DNA from: Thiotrichaceae bacterium
Lineage (GTDB): Bacteria > Pseudomonadota > Gammaproteobacteria > Thiotrichales > Thiotrichaceae
Length of the DNA: 20,963 nucleotides
NCBI GenBank assembly: GCA_026992705.1
Contig: JALWYT010000117.1
Coordinates: 1,544-22,506 of the forward strand
Reading direction: 5' to 3'
The position numbers and the translations under genes were made by a program. Position 1 is the first letter of the stretch. Every line of letters begins with the position of its first letter. This document shows positions 7,603 to 15,166 of this stretch, one piece after another. Under the pieces are notes generated by a model, which worked only from the letters and a program-made list of their open reading frames with translations, searched no databases and was not told the origin of the DNA.

Positions 7603-7887
7603 ATGAAATATGAATGGGATAAGACAAAAGCAAAAGAAAACTTACGAAAACATGGGGTTGATTTTGCAGATGCTATCATTTCATTAGAAGATGAAAACGC
7701 ACTAACTATTGAAGAATATGACCATAGTGAGCAGAGATTCATAACGCTTGGTATGGGACCTTTCTTAAATATATTGTATGTTGTTTATACATATAGAGAC
7801 ATTGACACAGTGCGTATAATTTCTGCCAGAAAAGCAGATAAAAAGCAAATCAAGGAATACTACAAAGGCTTAAACTATGACTACTGA
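7603..7887 (+). CDS. brnT: BrnT family toxin (RelE-fold ribonuclease)
   Basis: BrnT is the toxin of type II BrnT/BrnA systems; it cleaves mRNA and halts translation until neutralised by BrnA. The protein starts with the family signature MKYEWDKTKAKENLRKHGVDFADA and ends with VRIISARKADKKQIKEYY, both containing the basic residues expected for RNA cleavage. I chose ATG 7603 (94 residues); an in-frame GTG at 7585 would add six residues but would place the start upstream of the predicted transcription start. No Shine-Dalgarno sequence precedes 7603, which fits a leaderless message. The gene overlaps brnA by 11 bp, with toxin first, as usual for this family. Confidence 0.92.
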   Translation: MKYEWDKTKAKENLRKHGVDFADAIISLEDENALTIEEYDHSEQRFITLGMGPFLNILYVVYTYRDIDTVRIISARKADKKQIKEYYKGLNYDY

Positions 7888-8131
7888 CTTCAGCAAAGGA
7901 AAAAGAGGGGCAGTTATTACGCCTGATCCTAATAAAGTTCGTATTACTATCCGATTAGATGCAGATATAATTGACCATTTCAAAAATATCGTAAATAAAG
8001 CAGGAGGCGGGAATTACCAAACGCTTATTAATGATGCTTTGCGTGAACATATCAAAGAGCAAAATAAATCACTTGAGAATACTCTGCGGAGGGTAATCCG
8101 TGATGAATTACATGATTTTAAAACTGCATAA
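7877..8131 (+). CDS. brnA: BrnA family antitoxin (ribbon-helix-helix)
   Basis: This is the antitoxin partner of BrnT. It binds the toxin and, as a dimer, represses the shared promoter. The 84-residue protein has the family layout: a short N-terminal toxin-binding part, then the ribbon-helix-helix domain VRITIRLDADIIDHFKN with GGNYQTLINDALREHI. A charged C-terminal helix (about 60-84) follows. It overlaps brnT by 11 bp, implying translational coupling. The stop codon lies only 3 bp from the end of the convergent GcvR-like gene, so there is almost no room for a terminator between them. Confidence 0.92.
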   Translation: MTTDFSKGKRGAVITPDPNKVRITIRLDADIIDHFKNIVNKAGGGNYQTLINDALREHIKEQNKSLENTLRRVIRDELHDFKTA

Positions 8132-8134
8132 CAA

Positions 8135-8656
8135 TCAACTTTCTGCATCAAAACTAAAATCAACCATAAGTTGATCTGACATGGCTTCTAATTGATCTTG
8201 CACATCATCTACTGAAATTCCATCAGGCAAGCCTAAGCTGAGTTTGGCAAAAAATAGGTGTTCGCTTGACATAGGTGCAGTGCGGATTTCGCTTTCTAGT
8301 TTTTCGATATTGATTTTTAGTTCATCGAGCTGCTGTGTAATATCGTGGATAATTCCAGGGCGGTCTTGCCCTAGTATTTCTAGTGTTAATTCTTGTGAAA
8401 TAGGTTCAATATCCACTTGTGTCTGTTCGACTACAACGCTTAAGCCTTTTTCTTGCAGGGTCTTTAAGGATTGTTGTAAGGCGGCTAATTGATTTTCAGG
8501 CAGCGTGACTTGCAACAAACCAGCAAACTTCCCCGCTAGGTGAATCATACGGCTTTCTTCCCAGCTTGCGTGGTGTTTATGTAATACGGCTGATAAGCCT
8601 TTTACGAGCCCTTGATTGTCATTGCCGAGAATCGTTAGAACGAGTGATGTTTGCAT
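8135..8656 (-). CDS. GcvR-like protein with two ACT domains
   Basis: This 173-residue cytoplasmic protein consists of two ACT-type domains: about 4-75 (LVLTILGNDNQGLVKGLSAVLHK) and about 88-165 (LTLEILGQDRPGIIHDITQQL). This is the architecture of GcvR, the protein that senses glycine and holds back the activator GcvA in E. coli. The glycine-dependent role is not proven here, because no GcvA or gcv operon is present in the window. GGGGA precedes the ATG by 7 bases. It lies 14 bp after the Rossmann-fold gene on the same strand, so the two are probably one transcript. The name rests on domain layout and resemblance, not on conserved catalytic residues. Confidence 0.85.
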   Translation of the reverse strand: MQTSLVLTILGNDNQGLVKGLSAVLHKHHASWEESRMIHLAGKFAGLLQVTLPENQLAALQQSLKTLQEKGLSVVVEQTQVDIEPISQELTLEILGQDRPGIIHDITQQLDELKINIEKLESEIRTAPMSSEHLFFAKLSLGLPDGISVDDVQDQLEAMSDQLMVDFSFDAES

Positions 8657-8670
8657 CGGATTTCCCCTGT

Positions 8671-9444
8671 TTATAATGTTTGTGTTTCCTTAGCAATTGC
8701 TTGCAAAGTTGGAACATCTAAATTTGCATCTGCTGCTATTTTCAAAGCTCTAGCTAAACGAGCGGGAGCACTACGCCCCATGCAACCGTGATCAGGGTCA
8801 CCATCAAATGCTAGTAACATGGCTTGTAGCAAAGCCTCGGCATCAAGCGTTTTGCCTGTTAAATATTCTTGAATTTTGTGAATATCTTTTAATACATCTC
8901 GCACTAATGCTTCATGGTTTTTCCAAAGCTCGCTGACTGTTTCGCCCGTTTTTAAACCACAGATATTAGAAGCAAGGATATAATAATTTTTTCTAACTAG
9001 CTCAAATAAAAGTGTATCTTCATCATTTAATATAATACTTGGAATATTCAACACATCAAGGGCACATTTGATTAAGCCAGCATGGGGACCATATATTGGT
9101 GAAGCCACAACGACTTTGACATCCTGACCTTTTTTCTTTTCAAACCAGATAGAGGCAACCGTTGGATTTTTATAACCATGCTTTTGCCAGTCATTCGGTA
9201 ATAATTCATTTTGAATTAGCGCAACATTGCATTTCCAAGGTTCAGGGACTCTTGCCAATACATCCGATAAATCAGCCTCACCAACCGCGACCAAAACCAA
9301 TTCAGGCTCAGGGACTCGATTAATGGCTTGCTGAAAATCCATCTCTCTTGTAACAGGATAGACAGGATGCCCCGTTTTTAAAAAGCCTCTCGCAAAGACT
9401 GAACCAATCTCCCCAATACCGATAATAACAATAGGATCTTTCAT
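8671..9444 (-). CDS. NAD(P)-binding Rossmann-fold protein, ketopantoate reductase-like
   Basis: The 257-residue protein opens with MKDPIVIIGIGEIGSVFARGF, a GxGxxG dinucleotide-binding motif (G9, G11, G14). An alpha/beta domain (to about 150) and a helical C-terminal domain follow, resembling the PanE/ApbA or 6-phosphogluconate dehydrogenase-like architecture. The segment DGDPDHGCMGRSAPARLARALKIA (227-250) looks conserved, but I cannot tie it to a specific substrate. It is probably an oxidoreductase or a sensor of the NAD(P)H pool. AGGAAAG precedes the ATG. It is followed at 14 bp by the GcvR-like gene. The ketopantoate reductase assignment is tentative, because the fold is shared by many dehydrogenases. 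Confidence 0.8.
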   Translation of the reverse strand: MKDPIVIIGIGEIGSVFARGFLKTGHPVYPVTREMDFQQAINRVPEPELVLVAVGEADLSDVLARVPEPWKCNVALIQNELLPNDWQKHGYKNPTVASIWFEKKKGQDVKVVVASPIYGPHAGLIKCALDVLNIPSIILNDEDTLLFELVRKNYYILASNICGLKTGETVSELWKNHEALVRDVLKDIHKIQEYLTGKTLDAEALLQAMLLAFDGDPDHGCMGRSAPARLARALKIAADANLDVPTLQAIAKETQTL

Positions 9445-9545
9445 ACTCTTTCCTCTATTTTGAAGCTTCTAAGCAAATCATAAGTAGTTCTATGATTGTT
9501 TCCATAAAATGCTTACTTGATCAGAACTTCCTGTAGCAAATTAAG

Positions 9546-9551
9546 ATTATA
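9546..9551 (-). promoter_or_regulatory. Possible -10 for the Rossmann/GcvR-like operon
   Basis: A perfect TATAAT occurs on the minus strand at 9551-9546, about 100 bases before the start of the Rossmann-fold gene. No good -35 is visible at 16-18 bases. A small inverted repeat (9476-9482 with 9491-9497) lies in the presumed leader. Confidence 0.35.
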
Positions 9552-9564
9552 TAACAATTATTAT

Positions 9565-10404
9565 TCAACTATGACTGTGTATCAATACAATCCGCGTTTT
9601 CTCGATCCGAATCAAGCGTTGTTTATACAAACGCCCTAAGGCTTTTTTATAATTAGACTTGCTCACTGCAAATTGTCGATAAATTGCATCAGGTGGGCTT
9701 TTGTCCGTTAGGTTGGAGATACCGCCTCGTTGTTTTAAGTCGGCTAAGATTTTAGCGGTTAGTGCATCCCGCTCTTCGCCTGCGGAACGCTGTAGGCTGA
9801 GGTCTATTTTTTTGTCTTCGCGGATGTGTTTAATATAGCCTGTAATTTTTTGCCCAATACTTATCTCTTGAAAAATCTCATTTTTATATAACAGACCAAA
9901 GTGCGTATTGTTGATGATTGCTTTATAGCCTAAGTCTGTTTTTGCACAGATAAGTAAATCAACCGCTTGCCCTGCTTTGTAATAAACCGAGGTTTCGTTG
10001 AGGAAATCGCGTAGCTTTGTGGAGGCGGCAATTCGATCAGTTTCGTGATCAAGATAAATATAAATCACATAGGATTTTCCTGTGACCAGTGGTTTTACTT
10101 GCTCATTACGAGGAACGAATAAATCCTTGCTCAGTCCCCAGTCTAAAAAAGCTCCAATGCGATTAACCGATACAACTTTTAAATAAGCACATTCATCCAC
10201 TTGAGCATAAGGCGTATCAGTTGTTGCAATCAAACGGTCTTCTGAATCCACATAAACGAATACATCCAGATAATCATGCAGCTTGCAGCCTTTAGGAACA
10301 TAGCGTTTGGGCAATAAAACCTCAATACCACCACCATCAAGATATACGCCGAAATGGACTTGCTTGATAATTTGTAGCTTGTTCTTTTTGCCGATATTAA
10401 CCAT
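9565..10404 (-). CDS. cvfB: CvfB family S1-like RNA-binding protein
   Basis: This 279-residue cytoplasmic protein contains tandem S1/OB-type modules and a C-terminal winged helix, the layout of CvfB (known in Staphylococcus as a regulator of virulence genes). Visible S1-type signatures are VVSVNRIGAFLDWGLSKDLFVPRNEQ (about 77-102) and GYIKHIREDKKIDLSLQ (about 191-207). The end (about 240-275, YRQFAVSKSNYKKALGRLYKQRLI) fits a winged helix. RNA binding and a role in expression control are inferred from the family. It follows folE2 on the same strand with a 33-bp gap, so it probably belongs to the queD-folE2 transcript. Confidence 0.88.
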   Translation of the reverse strand: MVNIGKKNKLQIIKQVHFGVYLDGGGIEVLLPKRYVPKGCKLHDYLDVFVYVDSEDRLIATTDTPYAQVDECAYLKVVSVNRIGAFLDWGLSKDLFVPRNEQVKPLVTGKSYVIYIYLDHETDRIAASTKLRDFLNETSVYYKAGQAVDLLICAKTDLGYKAIINNTHFGLLYKNEIFQEISIGQKITGYIKHIREDKKIDLSLQRSAGEERDALTAKILADLKQRGGISNLTDKSPPDAIYRQFAVSKSNYKKALGRLYKQRLIRIEKTRIVLIHSHS

Positions 10405-10437
10405 TCATTATTTCTCGATAGGCGGCTGGTGAGCCTT

Positions 10438-11208
10438 TTAGGATTCAATAATCGCATAAGCTGAGTGGTTATGAATAGACTCAAAATTCTCACACTCTAA
10501 ACGATACGATAATATACGCGGCTCCTTATTGAGTTCACCGGCAATATCGCGGACTAAATCTTCAACAAATTTAGGATTATCATACGCCTTTTCTGTAACG
10601 TATTTTTCATCGCTACGCTTCAGCAAACCATATAATTCACATGAGGCTTGAGCTTCAACCCGCTCGATAATATCTTCCAACTCAATATCTGCATTAATTT
10701 CCACATCCAATGTGACATGAGACCGCTGATTATGTGCACCATATTCTGAAATCTTTTTAGAGCAAGGGCAGAGGCTTGTAATAGGAATAACCATGTGGAC
10801 TCGTGTGCAAACGATGCCGTCCTCCACTGAACCTGATAGTGTGACTTCATAATCCAGCAAGCTATCTATTTTAGAAATCGGTGCTTGTTTTTTAATAAAA
10901 AAAGGAAAGCTTAAATCAATATAAGCATGTTGACTTTCTAATCGCTCAACCGTGTTTTGCAGCAGATTAGGGAAGTTCGCCAGCGATAAAGGCTCCGTCT
11001 GCTCGTTTAAAATCTGCAAAAAACGAGACATATGCGTACCTTTGACATGCTCAGGTAAACGCACCGACATACTAGCCGTTGCCACGGTTGCTTGTACACC
11101 GTCACGGGTTTTAATCTGCAAAGGATGGCGTAAATCTTTGATGCCGACCTTGTTAATTACAATTTGGCGATTATCGGGTAAATTCTGAACGTCGGGGATA
11201 GTTTGCAT
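10438..11208 (-). CDS. folE2: GTP cyclohydrolase FolE2 (type IB)
   Basis: FolE2 converts GTP to 7,8-dihydroneopterin triphosphate, the first step to both folate and queuosine; it is a metal-flexible replacement for the zinc enzyme FolE. The FolE2 signature CPCSKKISEYGAHNQRSH is present around residues 145-165, including the active-site cysteine. I chose ATG 11208 (256 residues, MQTIPDVQNL) because it shares its A with the TAA stop of queD (TAATG), a clear coupling signal; the frame stays open upstream within queD, but a longer start is unlikely. The neighbouring queD supports use in preQ0/queuosine synthesis. No Zur box is recognised. Confidence 0.95.
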   Translation of the reverse strand: MQTIPDVQNLPDNRQIVINKVGIKDLRHPLQIKTRDGVQATVATASMSVRLPEHVKGTHMSRFLQILNEQTEPLSLANFPNLLQNTVERLESQHAYIDLSFPFFIKKQAPISKIDSLLDYEVTLSGSVEDGIVCTRVHMVIPITSLCPCSKKISEYGAHNQRSHVTLDVEINADIELEDIIERVEAQASCELYGLLKRSDEKYVTEKAYDNPKFVEDLVRDIAGELNKEPRILSYRLECENFESIHNHSAYAIIES

Positions 11209-11591
11209 TAATCTGATTCCGAATAACGAACACAGGCTCTTTCTGTTTCCCATAAGGTTAGAGCAGAAACAGAAACATGCTCATTATTAATACGCGAAGC
11301 AAGTTCTTGATAAAAGTATTTGGCAATATTTTCAGCCGTTGGATTAACCGTTTGAAATGGCTCAAGATCATTCAAATAATAATGATCAAGCGTCTTAGCA
11401 ATGGCTCGGACTTCTCGCTTAATATCTTTAAAGTCAATCGCCATACCAATTTCATTAAGCTGTGTCGCAACAACCTCAGCTTCTATCTTCCAATTATGAC
11501 CGTGCATACGACTACACGCACCCGGATAATCCCGCAGCGTATGTGCCGCAGCAAAATCAGCAAGAACTTTAAGTGTGTATTTCGCCGCCAT
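11208..11591 (-). CDS. queD: 6-carboxytetrahydropterin synthase QueD (PTPS family)
   Basis: QueD turns dihydroneopterin triphosphate into 6-carboxy-5,6,7,8-tetrahydropterin, the second step of queuosine (7-deazaguanine) synthesis. Zinc-binding histidines are visible in FAAAH and HGHNW. The catalytic cysteine lies in GACSRMHGH, and the substrate-anchoring glutamate in LWETERACVRY. The 127-residue length is typical. I chose ATG 11591 over the TTG at 11609, which would add six residues that do not resemble the family. Its stop overlaps the folE2 start (TAATG), so the FolE2 product is made alongside its user. QueE, QueC and QueF are not in the window. Confidence 0.93.
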   Translation of the reverse strand: MAAKYTLKVLADFAAAHTLRDYPGACSRMHGHNWKIEAEVVATQLNEIGMAIDFKDIKREVRAIAKTLDHYYLNDLEPFQTVNPTAENIAKYFYQELASRINNEHVSVSALTLWETERACVRYSESD

Positions 11592-11676
11592 GAGAATATG
11601 CTTCAACAAAAGTAAAACCCACGAATAGTAACGGAGAGCGTTGCGTTAGGCAATAAGGAGTAAATAACTAATTGCT

Positions 11677-11682
11677 ATTATA
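11677..11682 (-). promoter_or_regulatory. -10 element of the queD-folE2-cvfB operon
   Basis: A perfect TATAAT lies on the minus strand, about 86 bases before the queD ATG. The -35 is weak (TAATAA at 17 bases). I see no preQ1 or other riboswitch in the leader. Confidence 0.45.
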
Positions 11683-11735
11683 GTTCTGAAGCTATGGCTT
11701 TATTACTAATAAAACAATTTTTAGTATGAGTCTTA

Positions 11736-12440
11736 TTATGCTAATTCATTTTCAATGATATTAAGTAATCCTGCTTCATTTATTAAATGAATACGATCGT
11801 CATAAATTTCAATAAGTTGTTTGTTAGAGAGTTGTTTGAGTATACGGGAAAATGTTTCTGGTGTGATAGCGAGTTGTGAGGCAATAATTTGTTTTGAAAC
11901 ATCGAGGTGAATATCTTCCCGACCTTGTTGAATATTTTTCTTGAAGTCTAATAAGTAATTAACTAATCGGAAAGTCGCATTATGCAAACTTAATCGTTCA
12001 ATTTCGTTTAAACGTCGGTGCATACGTTGGCTGAGGTCGCCTAACAAATTAAAGCACACTTCCGGGGACTCTTGTAGAATCTCTTTATAAATATCGGACT
12101 GAATACTAATGACTTTGGAATTTTTGATGGCAACAGCATTAACAGGATATTGCCTTACTCCCATAAACATTACTGCTTCTGCAAAAACTTGCCCCACACG
12201 GATAATTTCAATCACTTTTTCACTGCCATTAGGTGTTAAACGAAAAAGTTTCACCATCCCCGAGCTTAATAGATAAAAGTTATAAAATGTATCATGTTGA
12301 TGAAACAAAAACTGTCCCTCCTGTAGAGTATGAATTCGACAGGTTTTTAATAGGCGTGCAAATTGCTCTTTATTTAATGATTTTAATAAAGAGGTTGCTT
12401 GTAATTGTTTTTGTAATAAAAGCGTTAATTCTTGAGTCAT
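11736..12440 (-). CDS. dnr: Crp/Fnr family transcriptional regulator, DNR-type
   Basis: This 234-residue regulator has a cyclic-nucleotide-binding-like sensor domain (about 15-125), a dimer helix (about 130-165) and a helix-turn-helix (about 178-215). It resembles Pseudomonas DNR, the NO-sensing activator of denitrification, in FxLTPxGxEKxxE, FAEAxMFM and LxNATxRxVxYLL. The four-cysteine iron-sulfur cluster of FNR is absent: only C34 and C129 are present. The recognition helix TPETFSRIL carries E195, S198 and R199, the FNR-type E--SR pattern that reads TTGAT half-sites. A 9/10 TTGAT-N4-ATCAA box lies 110 bases upstream, suggesting autoregulation. From memory of Pseudomonas DNR, a His near the recognition helix appears replaced by Gln189. 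NO sensing is therefore inferred, not shown. Confidence 0.88.
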   Translation of the reverse strand: MTQELTLLLQKQLQATSLLKSLNKEQFARLLKTCRIHTLQEGQFLFHQHDTFYNFYLLSSGMVKLFRLTPNGSEKVIEIIRVGQVFAEAVMFMGVRQYPVNAVAIKNSKVISIQSDIYKEILQESPEVCFNLLGDLSQRMHRRLNEIERLSLHNATFRLVNYLLDFKKNIQQGREDIHLDVSKQIIASQLAITPETFSRILKQLSNKQLIEIYDDRIHLINEAGLLNIIENELA

Positions 12441-12549
12441 ACTTACTCCCTGTATATTAGTACCTGACTCCGCACCTGCAATCAGACTCAGACGGGTATG
12501 TAAGTATTACAACTTGTTAATCTTTCTGCTTTTATTATTTGTACTATTT

Positions 12550-12563
12550 CTGATGTATATCAA
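12550..12563. promoter_or_regulatory. FNR/DNR-type box upstream of dnr
   Basis: CTGAT-GTAT-ATCAA matches TTGAT-N4-ATCAA at 9 of 10 positions. Centred at 12556.5, it would place an activated start near 12515, leaving a leader of about 75 bases before dnr. The -10 at the right distance is weak. Autoregulation or control by a separate FNR are both possible. Confidence 0.5.
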
Positions 12564-12640
12564 GGTAAAAAAATAGGTGACTGTTCTAACGATAATTTTT
12601 TTACCCTTGTGCTTCATCTAATGATTTTAAGATTTCAGAA

Positions 12641-12683
12641 ATAAATAAAAAAGCCTGATTCATACCTCTATGAGTCAGGCTTT
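12641..12683 (-). terminator. Intrinsic terminator of fusA
   Basis: The arms AAGCCTGA (12651-12658) and TCAGGCTT (12675-12682), with an inner CATA/TATG pair, form a strong hairpin. On the minus strand it is followed by TTTTTTATTTATT. It lies about 45 bases after the fusA stop. Confidence 0.88.
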
Positions 12684-12726
12684 CATTACTTGGAAATTAA
12701 TACAGTATTATTCCTAAATAGTTACA

Positions 12727-14811
12727 TTATTTATTAGCTTCACGCTCTTTAACTTCTGCGATAACTTGATCTGCAACATTCTTTGGACATGGACTGTATT
12801 GCTCAAATTCCATTGAGAATTGACCGCGACCTGAAGTCATTGTACGCAAGTCACCGATATAGCCAAACATTTCGCTTAATGGAACGTGTGCTTTGATACG
12901 TACACCCGTGACACCTGCCTCTTGTGATTGAATCATACCACGACGACGGTTTAGGTCACCGATGACATCACCAACATTATCCTCAGGCGTAAATACATCA
13001 ACTTTCATAATGGGTTCAAGAAGTTGAGGTCCTGCTTTCGGCATAGACTGGCGATAAGCTCCGCGAGTGGCTAATTCGAACGCCATTGCTGAGGAGTCAA
13101 CCGCATGGTATGCACCGTCAGTTAACGTAACTTTAACATCTAATACTGGGAAGCCTGCTAATACGCCTTTTTCAAGGGAAGCTTCAAAGGCTTTTTCGAT
13201 GGCTGGCCAGTATTCACGAGGGACGTTACCACCTGTTACAGTTGATTCAAACTCATAACCACTGTTTGGCTCACCTGGCTCGATGATGTAATCAATACGT
13301 CCGAACTGACCAGAACCACCCGATTGCTTCTTATGCGTGTATGAATCTTCAACACGCTGAGTGATTGTTTCACGGTATGCAACTTGAGGCTTACCCACTT
13401 CAACCTCAACGCCATGAGTACGGCGTAGAATATCAATTTTGATATCGAGGTGTAATTCACCCATACCTTTAAGGATGGTTTCACCACTATCCTCGTCGGT
13501 TTCAACACGGAATGATGGATCTTCTGCAACCATTTTACCAATAGCGATACCTAGCTTCTCTGATGCACCTTTATCTTTTGGAGCAACGGCAATTGAGATA
13601 ACAGGATCAGGGAATACCATTGGCTCAAGAACGGCAATATCTTTTGGATCACACAAGGTATGACCTGTTTGTACGTTTTTCATACCAAGTACAGCAACAA
13701 TATCACCTGCTTGAGCAGAATCTAATTCAATACGCTCATCAGCGTGCATTTCAACGATACGACCAATTCGCTCCGTTTTACCGGTTGATGAGTTAAGAAC
13801 CGTCATACCTTTTGCAATTCGACCTGAGTAAATACGGATAAAGGTTAAGGCACCAAAGCGGTCATCCATGATTTTAAATGCAAGGGCACGCAGTGGGTAA
13901 TCAGGGTCAACAATTGCTTTTCCACCGGTTTCATTACCTTCAAGATCCATTTCAGGTAGGGGTGGCACTTCAGTGGGACTTGGTAAGAAGTCAACAACCG
14001 CATTTAGAACTAATTGGATACCTTTGTTCTTAAATGCTGAACCACAGTAAGTTGGGAAGAAATCAAGAGCGATTGTACCTTTGCGGATACAGGCTTTAAT
14101 GGTTTCTTCACTAGGCTCTTCACCCTCAAGATAGGCTTCCATTGCCTCATCATCTTGTTCAAGTGCTGTTTCAATTAATTCTTCACGATATTCTTCAACT
14201 TTATCAACCATATCGGCTGGAATATCTTGAATCTCATAGCTCATTGGATCACTTGAATCCGACCATATCCAAGCTTTACGGCTCAAAATATCGACAACAC
14301 CGATAAAGTCATCTTCTCTACCAATGGGTAATGTCATGACTAAAGGATTTGCTCCCAAGACATTTTTAATTTGATCGACAACACGGTACATATCTGCACC
14401 CATGCGATCGAGTTTATTGATAAAGATAATACGAGCAACGGCAGACTCGTTTGCATAACGCCAGTTGGTTTCTGATTGGGGCTCAACACCACCTGAGCCA
14501 CAGAATACACCAATACCGCCATCAAGCACTTTTAATGAACGATAAACTTCGATAGTGAAGTCAACGTGTCCCGGTGTGTCGATGATATTGAAACGGTGAT
14601 CATTCCATGTGCAACTTGTTGCTGCTGATTGAATAGTAATACCACGTTCACGCTCCTGATCCATGAAGTCAGTTGTTGCTTCACCGTCATGCACTTCACC
14701 TAATTTATGTATTTTACCTGTAAGGCTAAGAATTCGTTCTGTTGTTGTTGTTTTGCCTGCATCAACGTGTGCAAAGATGCCGATATTTCGATAACGGTTT
14801 AAATCTGTCAT
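12727..14811 (-). CDS. fusA: Elongation factor G, type 2 paralogue (FusA2-like)
   Basis: EF-G is the GTPase that moves tRNAs and mRNA through the ribosome and, with RRF, splits it. The 694-residue protein has the full five-domain length. GTPase motifs are present: AHVDAGKT (14-21), switch I RGITIQSAA, DTPGH, and NKLD (canonical EF-G has NKMD). Features such as TTDFMDQERERG and YRSLKVLDGGIGVFCGSGGVEPQSETNWRYANE match the second EF-G type found beside the str-operon copy in many gammaproteobacteria. It is alone here, without rpsL, rpsG or tuf, which also suggests an extra copy. The specialised role (translocation-only, recycling or stress) cannot be told. A strong terminator follows. The Shine-Dalgarno sequence is weak. 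Confidence 0.95.
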   Translation of the reverse strand: MTDLNRYRNIGIFAHVDAGKTTTTERILSLTGKIHKLGEVHDGEATTDFMDQERERGITIQSAATSCTWNDHRFNIIDTPGHVDFTIEVYRSLKVLDGGIGVFCGSGGVEPQSETNWRYANESAVARIIFINKLDRMGADMYRVVDQIKNVLGANPLVMTLPIGREDDFIGVVDILSRKAWIWSDSSDPMSYEIQDIPADMVDKVEEYREELIETALEQDDEAMEAYLEGEEPSEETIKACIRKGTIALDFFPTYCGSAFKNKGIQLVLNAVVDFLPSPTEVPPLPEMDLEGNETGGKAIVDPDYPLRALAFKIMDDRFGALTFIRIYSGRIAKGMTVLNSSTGKTERIGRIVEMHADERIELDSAQAGDIVAVLGMKNVQTGHTLCDPKDIAVLEPMVFPDPVISIAVAPKDKGASEKLGIAIGKMVAEDPSFRVETDEDSGETILKGMGELHLDIKIDILRRTHGVEVEVGKPQVAYRETITQRVEDSYTHKKQSGGSGQFGRIDYIIEPGEPNSGYEFESTVTGGNVPREYWPAIEKAFEASLEKGVLAGFPVLDVKVTLTDGAYHAVDSSAMAFELATRGAYRQSMPKAGPQLLEPIMKVDVFTPEDNVGDVIGDLNRRRGMIQSQEAGVTGVRIKAHVPLSEMFGYIGDLRTMTSGRGQFSMEFEQYSPCPKNVADQVIAEVKEREANK

Positions 14812-14854
14812 GTCAGTTACTCTAAAAAATAAGCAATAGTTAGGTCATATATGC

Positions 14855-14875
14855 TTAGCTAAAAACATTAGCTAA
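14855..14875. promoter_or_regulatory. Tandem TTAGCTAA palindromes in the fusA leader
   Basis: The perfect palindrome TTAGCTAA occurs twice (14855-14862 and 14868-14875), separated by 5 bases, giving a 13-base period. It lies 44-64 bases before fusA, downstream of a possible -10 (TAGAAT on the minus strand, 14897-14892). It could be a regulator site or an mRNA hairpin. Confidence 0.35.
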
Positions 14876-14961
14876 CCACGAAAAACCCGCTATTCTAACG
14901 AAAAATAATGAAATAAGGTAAGGATTTTTTTAAGGGCTGGCAGATATAAGGCAACAAACCA

Positions 14962-15123
14962 CTATTTAACTAAATTATCACGTATTTTTTCTAACGAAGA
15001 ATCTTGTGAGATATTTAAATACCTCTTTGCTAAATTTTTAAATGTCGGGTAGTGGCGTAAGTAATAAAGTACTAATAGTATGCGGTTTTCCTGTGATACT
15101 TTCGTACCTTTCCTGCCTCTTTT
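14962..15123 (-). pseudogene. IS5-like transposase fragment (N-terminal HTH region)
   Basis: A minus-strand frame of 53 codons, with no start codon, reads KRGRKGTKVSQENRILLVLY then YLRHYPTFKNLAKRYLN, and ends at TAG 14964-14962. This resembles the N-terminal helix-turn-helix of IS5-family transposases, where a Gly-Arg-Lys-rich stretch precedes a YLRxYxTF motif. An in-frame TAA lies just upstream. Reading across the A6 run into another frame gives QDKEKNPAKK, so a frameshift may have broken the gene. The DDE catalytic region is absent. It is a decayed remnant at the boundary between fusA and the defence genes. No terminal repeats or target duplication could be identified. Confidence 0.6.
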
Positions 15124-15154
15124 TTAGCAGGATTTTTCTCTTTATCCTGCTAAA
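15123..15154. repeat. Perfect 11-bp-arm hairpin
   Basis: TTTAGCAGGAT (15123-15133) and ATCCTGCTAAA (15144-15154) are perfectly complementary, with a 10-nt loop. The T-run precedes it on the plus strand and no T-run follows on either strand, so it is not a clear terminator. It abuts the transposase fragment. Confidence 0.6.
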
Positions 15155-15166
15155 TAGGCTTATTTT

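Noticed and set aside
11592..11735. preQ1 riboswitch upstream of queD
   Set aside because: No compact pseudoknot or typical preQ1 aptamer sequence is visible in the leader.
15123..15154. Hairpin as a transcription terminator for either flank
   Set aside because: No T-run follows the stem on either strand; the T-run lies before it on the plus strand.
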